This document shows, in pieces, positions 1 through 9,344 of a DNA stretch of 64,000 nt (positions within the stretch are counted from its first letter, which is position 1; the number at the start of each line of letters is the position of its first letter). The DNA is from Pseudorhizobium flavum (lineage in GTDB: Bacteria > Pseudomonadota > Alphaproteobacteria > Rhizobiales > Rhizobiaceae). The notes under the pieces are model-generated. The model had not been told where the DNA came from, did no database searches, and was given only the letters and a program-made list of their open reading frames with translations. The position numbers and the translations under genes were made by a program. The stretch lies in assembly GCF_902502825.2 (NCBI RefSeq), contig NZ_LR723670.1:1178001-1242000 (forward strand). Reading direction: 5' to 3'.

Positions 1-20
1 TATCGCAAAACGGCTGGTCT

Positions 21-1437
21 GATCGTGTCCCCCGGCGTGGTGTAGCTTTGGCGGTCGCCGTGCTTCCGGACAGAGCCGGGAATGGATCAGCTTGCGGCTG
101 GCAGGCTGATGAGCGGATCATCGCTCATCGTGGCGATTGTCTCAAGTGTCATGTAGCGGGACCGCTGGACGGCCCATTCGTCGTTCTGTTCGAGCAGCAG
201 CGCACCGACTAGGCGCACGATGGCGTCGTCGTTTGGGAAGATGCCGACGACCTCTGTGCGTCGCTTGATCTCACCGTTCAATCGCTCAATCGGGTTTGTC
301 GAGTGGAGTTTGGCCCAATGCTGCTTGGGAAAGGTCATGTAGGCGAGCACGTCTTGCTCGGCACTGTCCATGAGACTGGCGAGTTTGGGCACCTTCGGCC
401 TGATCTGGTCGGCGACGTTGCGCCATTGGGTACTTGCAGCCTCTGACGTGTCTTGGGCAAAGGCCGTGGCGATGAAGGCAGAGACAACACGGCGTCCGCT
501 CTTCCCGGCATGGGCCAAAGCATTGCGCATGAAGTGGACACGGCATCGCTGCCAGGTGGCGGAGAGCACCTTCGATACTGCGGCTTTGATGCCCTCATGG
601 GCATCGGAGACGACGAGCTTGACGCCACACAGACCCCGCCTTGTCAGCTTACGCAGGAACTCTGTCCAGATCGCCTCGGCCTCGGATGTGCCGATCTCCA
701 TACCGAGCACCTCGCGTCGACCGTCGGTGTTGACGCCGACGGCGATGATGACGGCGACGGAGACGATGCGCCCGCCGCGCCGGACCTTGAGGTAGGTCGC
801 ATCGATCCAAAGGTAGGGCCATTCCCCTTCGATGGGCCTGTCGAGGAAGGCCTTCACCTTCTCGTCGATCTCCTCGCAGAGCCGGGATACCTGGCTCTTG
901 GAGATGCCCGACATGCCCATGGCCTTAACGAGGTCATCGACGGATCGGGTCGAGACGCCTTGGATATAGGCCTCTTGGATAACTGCCGTCAGGGCCTTCT
1001 CTGCCATGCGGCGTGGTTCGAGAAAGCTCGGGAAATAGCTGCCTGTGCGAAGCTTCGGAATGCGCAGCTCAACGGTGCCCGCCCGTGTCTCCCAGTCCCG
1101 GTCGCGATAGCCGTTGCGCTGGGCCAGTCGGAAGCTATTCTTCTCGCCATAGCCCGCGCCAGTCTTCGTGCTGACCTCCAGCGCCATCAGCTTTTCGGCA
1201 GCGAAGCCGATCATCTCGCGCAGCAAATCGGCGTCGGCGCTCTTCTCAACGAGTGAGCGCAGGTTCATCATGTCGTCGGTCATCGGTGGTGTCCCTCAGG
1301 TTGGTCATAAGCAACCCGACCCTACCGGAAAACACTGGTGACCACCGCTACGCCGCCCGCTCCCTACAGCACCTTGGAGGGTGCACTCGCGAGCGGCTTC
1401 GCTATCACCCAGCTACACCACTCGGCGGGACACGATC
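21..1437 (-). mobile_element. IS256-family insertion sequence, copy 1 (1,417 bp)
   Basis: Complete element with inverted ends: it starts GATCGTGTCCCCCGGCG and ends with the near-complement CGGCGGGACACGATC. An 8-bp direct target duplication, GCTGGTCT, lies at 13-20 and 1438-1445, the size expected for the IS256 family. The single transposase gene runs leftward. A copy of the same length lies in the opposite orientation at 10421-11837 and the encoded transposases are identical. The different target duplications show two independent insertions, both recent enough that neither has decayed. Confidence 0.93.
87..1283 (-). CDS. IS256-family (Mutator-like) transposase
   Basis: DDE transposase of 398 residues, a normal length for the family, that cuts and rejoins the ends of the surrounding element. 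The first catalytic Asp lies in [13 protein letters not shown] (near residue 162), the second in [13 protein letters not shown] (near 227), and the Glu in [16 protein letters not shown] (near 334). The N-terminal part has the usual helix-turn-helix-like region, including [19 protein letters not shown] (near 125-143). The ATG (MTDDMMNL) lies about 155 bp inside the element's right end. No frameshift is seen, and the protein is identical to the one at 10575-11771. Confidence 0.95.
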   Translation of the reverse strand: MTDDMMNLRSLVEKSADADLLREMIGFAAEKLMALEVSTKTGAGYGEKNSFRLAQRNGYRDRDWETRAGTVELRIPKLRTGSYFPSFLEPRRMAEKALTAVIQEAYIQGVSTRSVDDLVKAMGMSGISKSQVSRLCEEIDEKVKAFLDRPIEGEWPYLWIDATYLKVRRGGRIVSVAVIIAVGVNTDGRREVLGMEIGTSEAEAIWTEFLRKLTRRGLCGVKLVVSDAHEGIKAAVSKVLSATWQRCRVHFMRNALAHAGKSGRRVVSAFIATAFAQDTSEAASTQWRNVADQIRPKVPKLASLMDSAEQDVLAYMTFPKQHWAKLHSTNPIERLNGEIKRRTEVVGIFPNDDAIVRLVGALLLEQNDEWAVQRSRYMTLETIATMSDDPLISLPAAS

Positions 1438-1482
1438 GCTGGTCTGCCAGAATCTTACGCGAAAGCCCCGATTTTCCGGTAA

Positions 1483-1510
1483 TTGGGGAAGAGTCCCATC
1501 CTCTCCGCCA
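1483..1510 (+). other. Possible integration (att) site resembling a tRNA-Ser 3' end
   Basis: The sequence ending GAGTCCCATCCTCTCCGCCA closely resembles the T-arm, acceptor stem and CCA of bacterial tRNA-Ser genes. I count about 23 of 28 matches to a typical sequence recalled from memory, with the T-loop degenerate. No tRNA body lies upstream, so this is not an intact tRNA gene. It sits 90 bp before a tyrosine recombinase gene, the usual position of an att site at the edge of a tRNA-targeting island. The tRNA match is visible; the att role is inferred. Confidence 0.4.
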
Positions 1511-1599
1511 CGAGGATTCGACTCTCCTCCAGTTCCCGCTAAGTCACTGGCTCTCATGCTGAATTCTGGTCGGAAGCCCCGCTCGAAGGGAGTTTTCGA

Positions 1600-2694
1600 A
1601 TGCATGTATCACGCCGTGTACGCCGCCATGTATCACGCCACACCGATGAGAATCACACCAAGCGGCAGCTTGGCAAGCCCGGTCCAGGCTCTTATCTCGT
1701 TCGTCAAGGGACGATCTATGTCTTCCAGATGCGATTGCCCAAGGACCTCGGAGGTGGCGGCCGTACTCGGCCGTTGCGATTGAGCCTCGGCGCATGCCCG
1801 TTCACCCGGGCACGATTTCTGGCGGATGTTTTGGCTGCAGAGGCGCGGCTGTTTTTTGGAAGGCTGAGAATGAACACCGGATCAGATACGGGCGGCATGT
1901 CGCTTCAACCTCAAGACCTTCTTGAAGAGGGGGTATTGCCGGAGGAAAATCTGACGGCGCTAAAGACCTATCTTAAGGTCAAGCTGCACGACCTGAACTC
2001 TGCACAGGATCATCCGACTGACCCTCAACAGCAGGCCGGATTAGCTGCATTGAAGGGACTGATGCAGGTTCAAAAGCAGACCCGCGCGAAGGAACAAGGG
2101 GAAAGCTACGTCGATCTGGTGGTCGAGAACGCTGACCTGCTCATTGAGAAATACAAGAAGGACCTGGCGACTTCTGTGTCTGCTGATCCAGTGGTGACCG
2201 TAGCTGCGCGTCCTGAGATCAAGGTGCCATTGCCGGAAATACCGTCGGTTGCTGCGCCAGCGGCAATCGCACAGGTTGAGCCTGCGCCCGAGGTTCCTCT
2301 GGCCGTCTGGGTAAGGACGGTGGGAAAACGACTATTCGACGAACCGGCTGCCTTCGAGTTGGATCGAAGGCTTGTACCGCGTAAGTTTTCGACGAAGCCG
2401 AAGTTCAGTCGAGTGGCTGGCGTTTATCTGAAGGCGCGCCAGGGGGCGAAGACCTCCAAGAACAAGGACATCGAAACGGCAAGGTCTCGCTTTCAACTTT
2501 TTGTCGACATCATTGGGGACCATCCTGTCGACACATACGAGCCCGCCGATATTCAAGCGTATGTAAATGCTCTTCAATACTGGCCCGCGAAACTCTCTTA
2601 CCGTCCAGAAGGAGCGACCGCTCTAGACGTCATCGCAGGCAATCTGGACAGGAGAAAGCTACCCATAGCCTTTGTCCGTCGTCGAATGATTTGA
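1600..2694 (+). pseudogene. Tyrosine recombinase (island integrase), truncated by IS3 insertion
   Basis: The N-terminal part contains the motif PGSYLVRQGTIYVFQMRLPKDL-like region (about residues 28-50) typical of rhizobial integrases with a DUF6538-type arm-binding domain. A core-binding-type segment follows (about 270-345, KFSRVAGVYLKAR onward). The genuine coding sequence stops at 2672, where the IS3 element enters. The last residues and stop codon at 2692-2694 come from the IS end. The catalytic domain with the R-H-x-x-R and Tyr is missing, and the DNA beyond the IS (from 4188) does not continue a recognisable integrase, so more was lost than the insertion alone explains. The gene is surely non-functional. 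Confidence 0.8.
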
Positions 2695-2746
2695 AACTTT
2701 TTGGGCGTGGGAAGATTGGAGTTTCCGGCTCGGTTTTCGGGTTGAT

Positions 2747-3727
2747 TTAAGCCGCTTTGGCCTGGTGGTTCAAGCGGCGTTGTCTGATGGTGTCGCGTTT
2801 GATCCTTTCGCGTTCGAGGAGGATTGTTTGGCCGCGCCCGAAGTAGACGTCGGCCGGGGTGAGATTTTCGAGGCTCTCGTGGTATCGGCGATGATTGTAA
2901 TGCTCCACGAAGGCCGCGATCTGCGCTTCGAGGTCTTCCTGGAAGAAGTAGTTTTCCAGCAGAATGCGGCTCTTCAACGTCTGGTGCCAGCGCTCGATCT
3001 TGCCCTGCGTTTGGGGGTGGCCGGGAGCCCCGTGAACCTGATCGATCTTGTATTTGTCCAGCCATTCGCCGAGATCTGAGGCGACGTAACACGGGCCGTT
3101 ATCCGACAGCAGGCGCGGCCGGTGTTCGACCTTGACCTTGTCGCAGCCTGAGGCGGCCAGCGCCAGGTCGAGCGTGTCGGTGACATCCTCGACCTTCATG
3201 CTGGTGCACAGCTTCCAGGCGATGATGTAGCGGGAATAATCGTCGAGGATGGTCGACAGATAGAACCATCCCCAGCCGATGACCTTCAAGTAGGTGAAGT
3301 CAGTTTGCCACATCTCGTTCGGGCGCGTGGTCTTGTCCTTGAATTCGTCATTGGCCTTGATGACGATATAGGCTGGCGAGGTGATTAGGTCATGGGCCTT
3401 GAGCAGGCGGTAGACCGAAGCCTCTGAGACGAAATAGCTTTCCATGTCGGTGAACTTCACCGCCAGCTCGCGTGGCGACAGATCGGCATGATCGAGCGCG
3501 AGTGTGATGATGCGATCCCTGATATCGTCGGGGATACGGTTCCACACCCGTGACGGCGCGGATGTCCGGTCTTCCAGCCCCTCAACACCGTGGGTCTGGA
3601 AGCGATCATACCAGCGATAGAAGGTTGGTCTTGGAATGCCGAGCTTGTCGAGGGTTTGCCTGGCTGGCAGATGAGACCCCTCGACAAGCCGGATGATCTC
3701 GAGTTTTTCGGTGGCGGGATATCTCAT
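2747..3727 (-). CDS. IS3-family transposase, OrfB (DDE integrase domain)
   Basis: Catalytic subunit of 326 residues. An N-terminal helix-turn-helix (about 1-45, PRPTFYRWYDRF) is followed by the rve-type integrase core. The first Asp lies in MWQTDFTYLKVIGW (about 141), the second in LLSDNGPCYVASDLGEWL (about 208), and the Glu in GHPQTQGKIERWHQTLKS (about 244). The start ATG overlaps the OrfA stop in an ATGA arrangement, which suggests translational coupling, not the programmed frameshift common in IS3 elements. The copy at 31888-32868 encodes the identical protein. Confidence 0.93.
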   Translation of the reverse strand: MRYPATEKLEIIRLVEGSHLPARQTLDKLGIPRPTFYRWYDRFQTHGVEGLEDRTSAPSRVWNRIPDDIRDRIITLALDHADLSPRELAVKFTDMESYFVSEASVYRLLKAHDLITSPAYIVIKANDEFKDKTTRPNEMWQTDFTYLKVIGWGWFYLSTILDDYSRYIIAWKLCTSMKVEDVTDTLDLALAASGCDKVKVEHRPRLLSDNGPCYVASDLGEWLDKYKIDQVHGAPGHPQTQGKIERWHQTLKSRILLENYFFQEDLEAQIAAFVEHYNHRRYHESLENLTPADVYFGRGQTILLERERIKRDTIRQRRLNHQAKAA

Positions 3728-4098
3728 TCTTCGTCGCCCCCATCCGCGATCATGCTTTTTTTAAGCAGGCGGTTTTCCAGGGTGAGGTCGGCCAGCGCCT
3801 CTTTCAGGTCGCGGCTTTCACGGCGTAGCGCCTTGACCTCATCGCTGGTGGCCGAGCGGGCAGTGTCACCGGCTAGCCGCTTCTTGCCCGCTTCGAGGAA
3901 TTCCTTCGACCAGCTATAATACAGGCTCTCGGCGATCCCTTCGCGGCGGCAGATCGCGGCAATGCTGTCTTCACCGCGAAGGCCTTCCAGCACGATGCGG
4001 ATTTTCTCCTCCGACGAATGGTGCTTGCGCGTGGCGCGACGGATATCCTTGATCGTCTTCTCGGCCGACGATGTCTGCGGCCCGGTTTTCTGTCTCAT
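3724..4098 (-). CDS. IS3-family transposase, OrfA (helix-turn-helix subunit)
   Basis: Small DNA-binding partner of OrfB, 124 residues from the chosen start. It has a helix-turn-helix (RKHHSSEEKIRIVLEGLRG through AICRREGIAESLYYSWSKEF) and a C-terminal coiled coil (EVKALRRESRDLKEALADL) that is likely used for dimerisation. I chose the ATG at 4098 because AAGGAAG sits just upstream. An in-frame ATG at 4149 would add 17 residues without a clear ribosome-binding site. The TGA overlaps the OrfB start. Confidence 0.88.
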   Translation of the reverse strand: MRQKTGPQTSSAEKTIKDIRRATRKHHSSEEKIRIVLEGLRGEDSIAAICRREGIAESLYYSWSKEFLEAGKKRLAGDTARSATSDEVKALRRESRDLKEALADLTLENRLLKKSMIADGGDEE

Positions 4099-4443
4099 CT
4101 TCGCTTCCTTTGAATGAGCTACGATGAGCCGAAAATCCTCTCTTCTCAATTAAACCAGTTCTGTCTCATAGGCGTTGATGGCGGACACCTTCAGTAGCGT
4201 AGAGATTAATCGTCCCATAGAAACTGGCAAGCCGGGGTCAAACCGCCCGCAGACGGATGTCTGCGCCCGTCAAACTCCGGCGAAATGCATGGGTTCGCAT
4301 ACCGCATCAAGAAGGAGACGCCTCTACCGATGATCGCGTTATTCCTGCTTCAATCGCCAAATGCCGGTCTTGACCAGTCGCGGCAGGATAGGATTGCGAA
4401 CTGAAGTTATTTTGATAGCTTCACCCTCGGGGGATATTTTAAA

Positions 4444-5253
4444 TTGCACAATCCTGAGCAAGTGGCGAGACAGAAGATAGACCATCTGCTGACAGAGGTG
4501 GGGTGGGTTCTGCAGGATCGTGACGCCTTCGACCGCAATGCGGCTCTTGGCGTCGCGGTGCGGGAATTCCCCCTTCCTACCGGGTTCTGTGACTATCTTC
4601 TGTTTGTCGGAGGAAAGGCGGCCGGGGTCATCGAGGCGAAGAGGATCGGCGTAACCTTAAGTGGTGTTGCTGATCAGTCTGAGAAATACGCGCTGCGCCC
4701 ACCCGAGCATCTGGCACGCTGGGATGAGTTCCTCAACTATCATTATGAGAGTACCGGCGAGGAAACTTTTTTTCGGAACCTGCGCGACCCAAAAGCCCGT
4801 TCGCGCCGTCAGTTCGCTTTTCATCGCCCTGATACCTTACATGACATGGTGTGCCAGTCGGATAGCCCCGGCGTGAAAGCGAACGTGCTGTTCTTCGACA
4901 AGCGCCCGGCTTCGCGCGAGGTGCAGACCAAGGAACTCTGGGTCTATGATTACAGGACGAATGTCCACAAGACGTTGAAAACGAAGCGGCTCACGAATGC
5001 CGACTTCGACGATTTCGTCCAATGCTACCATGAGAGGAAGGAGACCGAGCGCTTCCGACGTTTCAGCTACGACGACCTCGCACAGAGAGACAAACTGAAC
5101 CTGGACATCTTCTGGCTGAAGGATGACAGCCTGGAGGACATCGACAACCTGCCAGAGCCGGATGTGCTTGCGACGGAAATCGTCGAAAACCTCGAAGCCG
5201 CCTTGGAGCAGTTCAGAAGTGTCAGTCAAGAATTGAGCGGATCGCCGGAATAG
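4444..5253 (+). pseudogene. Chimeric type I restriction remnant: HsdR N-terminus fused to HsdM C-terminus
   Basis: An open frame of 269 residues from a TTG. Residues 1 to about 130 match the start of a type I restriction endonuclease R subunit (NPEQVARQKIDHLLTEVGW, then the nuclease core DYLLFVGGKAAGVIEAKR, then RSRRQFAFHRPDTLHDM). From about residue 140 to the end it matches the C-terminus of the HsdM N6-adenine methyltransferase (GVKANVLFFDKRPASREVQ, ELWVYDYRTNVHKTLK, FRRFSYDDLAQRDK). The HsdR helicase motor, HsdS and the HsdM catalytic NPPF motif are all absent. An in-frame deletion in an hsdR-hsdM locus explains it best. Neither restriction nor modification is expected. Confidence 0.8.
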
Positions 5254-5708
5254 TGGCGCGACGGCGGGCGGTTGCGGAAAGCGGACCGGTCACGCGACTG
5301 CCACCAGGGCTGCACTGCGCCAATTCGATCAAGTCGTTTACGGCGCTCGCCAGAGCAAAGCCACTTGATCTTCTCGGTCACATCGACGCGCCGTGGAGGC
5401 AAATTTGTTGGTTGTCGCTGGGGTAGATCAGTCATGAGGGAGTGGATGTGGTGCGCCCCGCTGGTTTTATTCGTGCTCACGGCACTGGCAAGTTCTCTTG
5501 GCCATATCTGCGCTTTATGAGGCGTCGGCAATGGTGCTCCGGCAATGCTAGCAACTTATGAGGATGCGGTCGAACCTGGCACCGTTAATGGTCGCTTTAA
5601 CATCTCCTGAAGTGGTACCTGTGTGCGGCCGGTTCATTAGCAAATTCTTATCTCGTAATGGCTCTAGTTGTCTTGCTTGCCCTGCTGTCACTTTGAGTTT
5701 GAATTCTA
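5254..5708 (+). other. Gene-poor stretch of 455 bp
   Basis: Short open frames exist on both strands, but none has a recognisable motif, a ribosome-binding site or typical codon use. It probably contains the promoter of the cyclic-di-GMP gene that starts at 5709. I see no convincing RNA gene or repeat. Confidence 0.5.
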
Positions 5709-7949
5709 GTGCCCCACATGATCATCCCAGCCCCCACCAGGACCTTCCCTCTTGAAGCGCAATGCACCTCCTTCCTGCGAGCAGATTGCCCGGCAGGGGA
5801 ACTGCAGCGTCTTGAATCGCGCTGGCGTGAGGCTCTGGAGGCTTCTGGTCTAGCTGTCTGGGACAATGACATCGCAGCTGAAGACTATTATTGCTCTCCG
5901 GCCTGGTACAAATTGCGGGGCTACGAACCTGACGCAGCTGTGGCGCTCAGCTTGGAGGAGTGGATACAAAGTGTTCATCCAGATGATCGTGAGCTTGTCC
6001 TATCGTCCATACGACAGCAGCGTGAAGGCAAGCTGATCTACTCGCAGTTCGAGTACAGGGAACGGCACGCCGCAGGACACTGGGTCTGGATCGAGAGTCG
6101 TGGCTCCGTGGTTGCCTGTGACGAAATGGGATTGCCATCGCGAATCATCGGTACCGATACAGACATATCCGAGCGAAAGGCTGATCAGGCGAAGCTTTGT
6201 GAAATCTCACGGCGCCTTCAGCTAGCCCTCCAAGTCTCTGGAATTGGCGTGTTCGAGGCCGATCTGGAGACAGGTGAGGTCATCCGGGACGAGCGGCTTC
6301 AAGAAATATATGGAGATACCGCCGCACTTGATCCCACTGGAGCGTTGCTGGCCACCTGCCTACTTCCTGAGGATCGTGAGCGAGCGTTGGCGACGGTCGC
6401 AGAGGGAACAGCTTCCGGGCACCCCTTTGACAATGAGTTTCGCATTCGCACGCGACGTGGCGAACTGCGCCATATCAAGTCGCGTTCCATGAGCTACATC
6501 GATGACAACGGTCGAAGCAAACTTATCGGCGTTAACTGGGACGTCACTGACGACCGAGTTCTTCGACACGAACTGGAGCAAGCCAAAAAGCTGGCAGAAC
6601 GCCGTGCGTCGGAACTGGAATCGGCAAGAGCCGCTCTGCACGAAATCGCCTTTAAGGACCATCTAACTGGCCTCTCAAATCGGCGAGCCCTGGATGAAGC
6701 GATGGCCGACTGGCAGGTCTCGAAAGAGCGTTATGCAGCCGTCCTGCATTTCGATCTCGACCGTTTCAAGGAGATAAATGATGCGTATGGGCACCGCCTT
6801 GGTGACATGACGCTTCAGCATGCCGCATCCGTTCTTGCTGACATTTTCGGTGAGGGCGATCTGCTCGCTCGTGCCGGTGGCGACGAGTTTGTGGTGTTGG
6901 CGGCTCCCTCGCGATCTGAGGAAGACGTTGTTCGTCTCGCGAAGCAGGCCGTGAGCAAACTTGCGGCACCCGTCACGATTGAAGGCTGCGTCTGTCAGCC
7001 GGGCACCAGCGTCGGTATTTCCTTTGGCATCGATGAAGAGGGACCTTCTCAGCTCCTGTTGAACGCCGATTTCGCCCTACGAAGCGCGAAGAAACTGGGT
7101 CGGGGGCAGGCGGTTCTCTTCGACGAATGCCTGAAGAAGCAGGCAAGGAAAGCGCGTTCCTTGACCGTTAACATCAAACGCGGTCTCGAACGGGCGGAGT
7201 TTATCCCCTTCTACCAGCCTCAGTTCAACGCTTCCGATCTACAGCTCTGCGGTGCAGAGGTGCTGGCGAGGTGGCGTCGTTCTGATGGACAATTAGTGGC
7301 GCCCGGCAACTTCCTGCCAATTGCGGAAGAGGCTGCGCTTCTGGAAGCGCTCGATACGCAAGTCACACGCGCGGCGCTCGCAGACATGAGGGAGTGGCTC
7401 GGGCGCGGGATAGATGTTCCTCGGATATCGATAAACCTCTCCATCGAACGACTGAGGAGCCCCAAGCTTGTTACAGAGCTTGTGGAAGCAGAAGTTCCCC
7501 TGCACCGGGTTTCATTTGAGCTGCTCGAAACAGTCTCCCTCGATGACGTCGAGGCCGTGGCCGATCAAAATCTTGCACAGCTGCGGCAACTGGGAGCGCA
7601 AATCGAGATCGACGACTTCGGGACCGGTCACGCGTCTATTGCTGGTCTTCTTCAACTTTCTCCACACCGACTGAAGATTGATCGTTCCATCGTAATACCG
7701 GCGGTCCAGAACCAGAAACAACGTTCGCTGATCCGGTCTATCGTGGAGATCGGTCGCTACCTGAATGTCCAGGTCGTGGCAGAGGGGGTGGAGACGCAGG
7801 ATCACATTCAGCTCTGCCAGGAACTGGAGTGCGACATACTCCAAGGCTACGCCCTCGCACGCCCAGTTTCGAAATCAGACTTCGAGGAGTTGTGGGCACG
7901 GCAATGGCGTGACCAACTCAATAAGGGACGGTGGATCAGGCTAGGATAG
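5709..7949 (+). CDS. PAS-PAS-GGDEF-EAL cyclic-di-GMP turnover protein
   Basis: Cytoplasmic signalling protein of 746 residues with no membrane segment. The order is PAS/PAC 1 (about 40-160, ending IIGTDTDISERKA), PAS/PAC 2 (about 170-285), a short coiled coil, GGDEF (about 315-475) and EAL (about 485-740). The cyclase site is intact (AGGDEF near 389; DLDRFKEINDAYGH before it), so it may make cyclic-di-GMP. The phosphodiesterase domain reads EVL in place of EAL (GAEVLARW near 515) but keeps ELLE, DDFGTG, KIDRS and EGVET, so hydrolysis remains plausible. The net direction of activity cannot be told. A start further downstream is possible because no strong ribosome-binding site precedes 5709. 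Confidence 0.93.
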   Translation: MPHMIIPAPTRTFPLEAQCTSFLRADCPAGELQRLESRWREALEASGLAVWDNDIAAEDYYCSPAWYKLRGYEPDAAVALSLEEWIQSVHPDDRELVLSSIRQQREGKLIYSQFEYRERHAAGHWVWIESRGSVVACDEMGLPSRIIGTDTDISERKADQAKLCEISRRLQLALQVSGIGVFEADLETGEVIRDERLQEIYGDTAALDPTGALLATCLLPEDRERALATVAEGTASGHPFDNEFRIRTRRGELRHIKSRSMSYIDDNGRSKLIGVNWDVTDDRVLRHELEQAKKLAERRASELESARAALHEIAFKDHLTGLSNRRALDEAMADWQVSKERYAAVLHFDLDRFKEINDAYGHRLGDMTLQHAASVLADIFGEGDLLARAGGDEFVVLAAPSRSEEDVVRLAKQAVSKLAAPVTIEGCVCQPGTSVGISFGIDEEGPSQLLLNADFALRSAKKLGRGQAVLFDECLKKQARKARSLTVNIKRGLERAEFIPFYQPQFNASDLQLCGAEVLARWRRSDGQLVAPGNFLPIAEEAALLEALDTQVTRAALADMREWLGRGIDVPRISINLSIERLRSPKLVTELVEAEVPLHRVSFELLETVSLDDVEAVADQNLAQLRQLGAQIEIDDFGTGHASIAGLLQLSPHRLKIDRSIVIPAVQNQKQRSLIRSIVEIGRYLNVQVVAEGVETQDHIQLCQELECDILQGYALARPVSKSDFEELWARQWRDQLNKGRWIRLG

Positions 7950-8162
7950 CGGGCGCACAGCGGCGTTTGCGCAAACGGAGTTTCCATTCCATGAATGTGC
8001 ACGCGAGCCGGGAATAGCCAGAATAGCTGAGCCATTGCCGTGGAGGGTGCCGTCTGAGCCCCACCTAGGGTTCGCGTGGTGCCTTCTTCTGACTCTTCTC
8101 CAGCAATTTATAGTTAACCATCAGTTGATAGCCTCAGCTTGGCTTCAATTGGGGGTAAGCGC

Positions 8163-9053
8163 ATGTTTAAGAACAGCCCATTCGTTTCGGCTGCAGTCAT
8201 TCTGCTCGGATCGACTGCTCACGCAGCTGACATTGATCGTCCGCTGCTGAATGCACCGGTATCATATTACGGGCCGTCGGAAACTGCCCCACTGACGTCA
8301 TCGTCCGGGCTGCGAGGCTATATCGAAGGATCATACGCTCGCGGGAAAAGCGGGACGTTCGAATTGGATAATTCCACCTGGTCGCTTCGCGGAGCAGTCA
8401 ACTATGACACAGGCAGCGGCTTCAACGTACAGGGCGACCTGGATTGGGCGCGAACGACGGTGGAGGAGGACTTCGACTATAATCGCTTCGGGGGCACAGG
8501 CCATCTGTATTATCGACCCTCACAGGATTTCGCGTTTGGCGCCTTCGGCTCCTGGTCCAGGTTTCAGTCGGACATCTTTGGTCTGGCGGGGATACCGGGG
8601 CTAGACGATGACATCGATGACAAGCTCGCTGGCATAGAAGGTGCATGGTTCAATGACGCAGCTACGGTCTATGCCGCGCTCGGCTATGGCAAGGCTGCTT
8701 ATTCGGGAGAAGAGGCAGATCACTACATGGGGCGGCTCGGCCTGCGGTATTTCCTGTCGGACAACATACGCTTCGATCTGGAGGGCTCTCTGAACCGTCT
8801 GTCCTACGATGTCGCCGATCTTGATATCCGAACCCTTAAGGCGGTCGCGAACTATCGGCCAGAGACGCTCCCGGTGACTTTCTTTGCCGGTTACCGTTAC
8901 GACGAATGGGAGCCGTCATTGGATGGCGCGTCGGTCGGTTCGGAAGATAATCATAGCGTGATGGCGGGGATGCGCGTCCATTTCGGTTCGAACAGCCTCA
9001 AGGACGAAGAGCGGAGCGGACCTATCTGGTCATCGACTTCGCTTCTGCCTTGA
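8163..9053 (+). CDS. Outer-membrane beta-barrel protein, unknown function
   Basis: The 296-residue product has a signal peptide (MFKNSPFVSAAVILLG) with probable cleavage after AHA near residue 20. The rest alternates polar and aromatic residues in a pattern typical of beta-strands (for example LRGAVNYDTGSGFNVQGDLD and GHLYYRPSQDFAFGAFGSWS), with Asp/Gly-rich turns, which suggests an 8- to 12-strand barrel. The ATG at 8163 is preceded by GGGGGTAAGCGC. An in-frame upstream ATG at 8139 would bury the signal peptide. It follows the cyclic-di-GMP gene by 213 bp on the same strand. A role is not evident. Confidence 0.8.
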   Translation: MFKNSPFVSAAVILLGSTAHAADIDRPLLNAPVSYYGPSETAPLTSSSGLRGYIEGSYARGKSGTFELDNSTWSLRGAVNYDTGSGFNVQGDLDWARTTVEEDFDYNRFGGTGHLYYRPSQDFAFGAFGSWSRFQSDIFGLAGIPGLDDDIDDKLAGIEGAWFNDAATVYAALGYGKAAYSGEEADHYMGRLGLRYFLSDNIRFDLEGSLNRLSYDVADLDIRTLKAVANYRPETLPVTFFAGYRYDEWEPSLDGASVGSEDNHSVMAGMRVHFGSNSLKDEERSGPIWSSTSLLP

Positions 9054-9282
9054 AGCAAACCTATCCGATCCGTGCCAATAGCATCGATATCGCGCCGTCC
9101 AGGCCTCCTGGCCGGAGGGCGTAGGGCGGACGCTCGGTCTGACGGACACCGGTTGCCACGCGATTTGAGCAAGCGCGTGGCGCAGAGCGACCGCTGTGCA
9201 AGAGATGGCAACAATGCGCCAATAGCGGCCATCAAAGCTGAGAAACACGGGGTGCCGCTTGACTGAATGCAGTGCGAATGGC

Positions 9283-9303
9283 GGGCCCGCCCTACGCGGG
9301 CCC
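9283..9303 (+). terminator. GC-rich hairpin between convergent genes
   Basis: GGGCCCGC and GCGGGCCC pair perfectly around a CCTAC loop, followed by TCTATT. It lies between the ends of the barrel gene and the leftward heat-shock gene, so it may stop transcription from both sides. Confidence 0.6.
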
Positions 9304-9344
9304 TCTATTCGTGATCGTGCCTGATTGTGGGAAGTTCAGCGAGT

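Larger units (their letters stand above)
2673..4187 (-). mobile_element. IS3-family insertion sequence, copy 1 (1,515 bp)
   Basis: The ends are TGTCCGTCGTC at the left and the complement of TGTCCGCCATC at the right, giving imperfect terminal inverted repeats. A 4-bp target duplication CCTT lies at 2669-2672 and 4188-4191. Two leftward genes overlap by four bases, the normal two-gene IS3 plan. A copy of the same length lies in the same orientation at 31814-33328. The insertion interrupts the integrase gene at 1600. Confidence 0.92.

Noticed and set aside
453..1256. Long rightward open frame opposite the IS256 transposase (267 codons)
   Set aside because: It is antisense to a clearly functional transposase, has low-complexity composition and no motif. 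The same frame appears opposite the second IS copy.
1446..1560. Intact tRNA-Ser gene
   Set aside because: Only the 3' end resembles a tRNA. The T-loop is altered and no acceptor or anticodon partner is found upstream.
5272..5520. 82-codon frame between the Hsd remnant and the cyclic-di-GMP gene
   Set aside because: No motif or ribosome-binding site and atypical composition.
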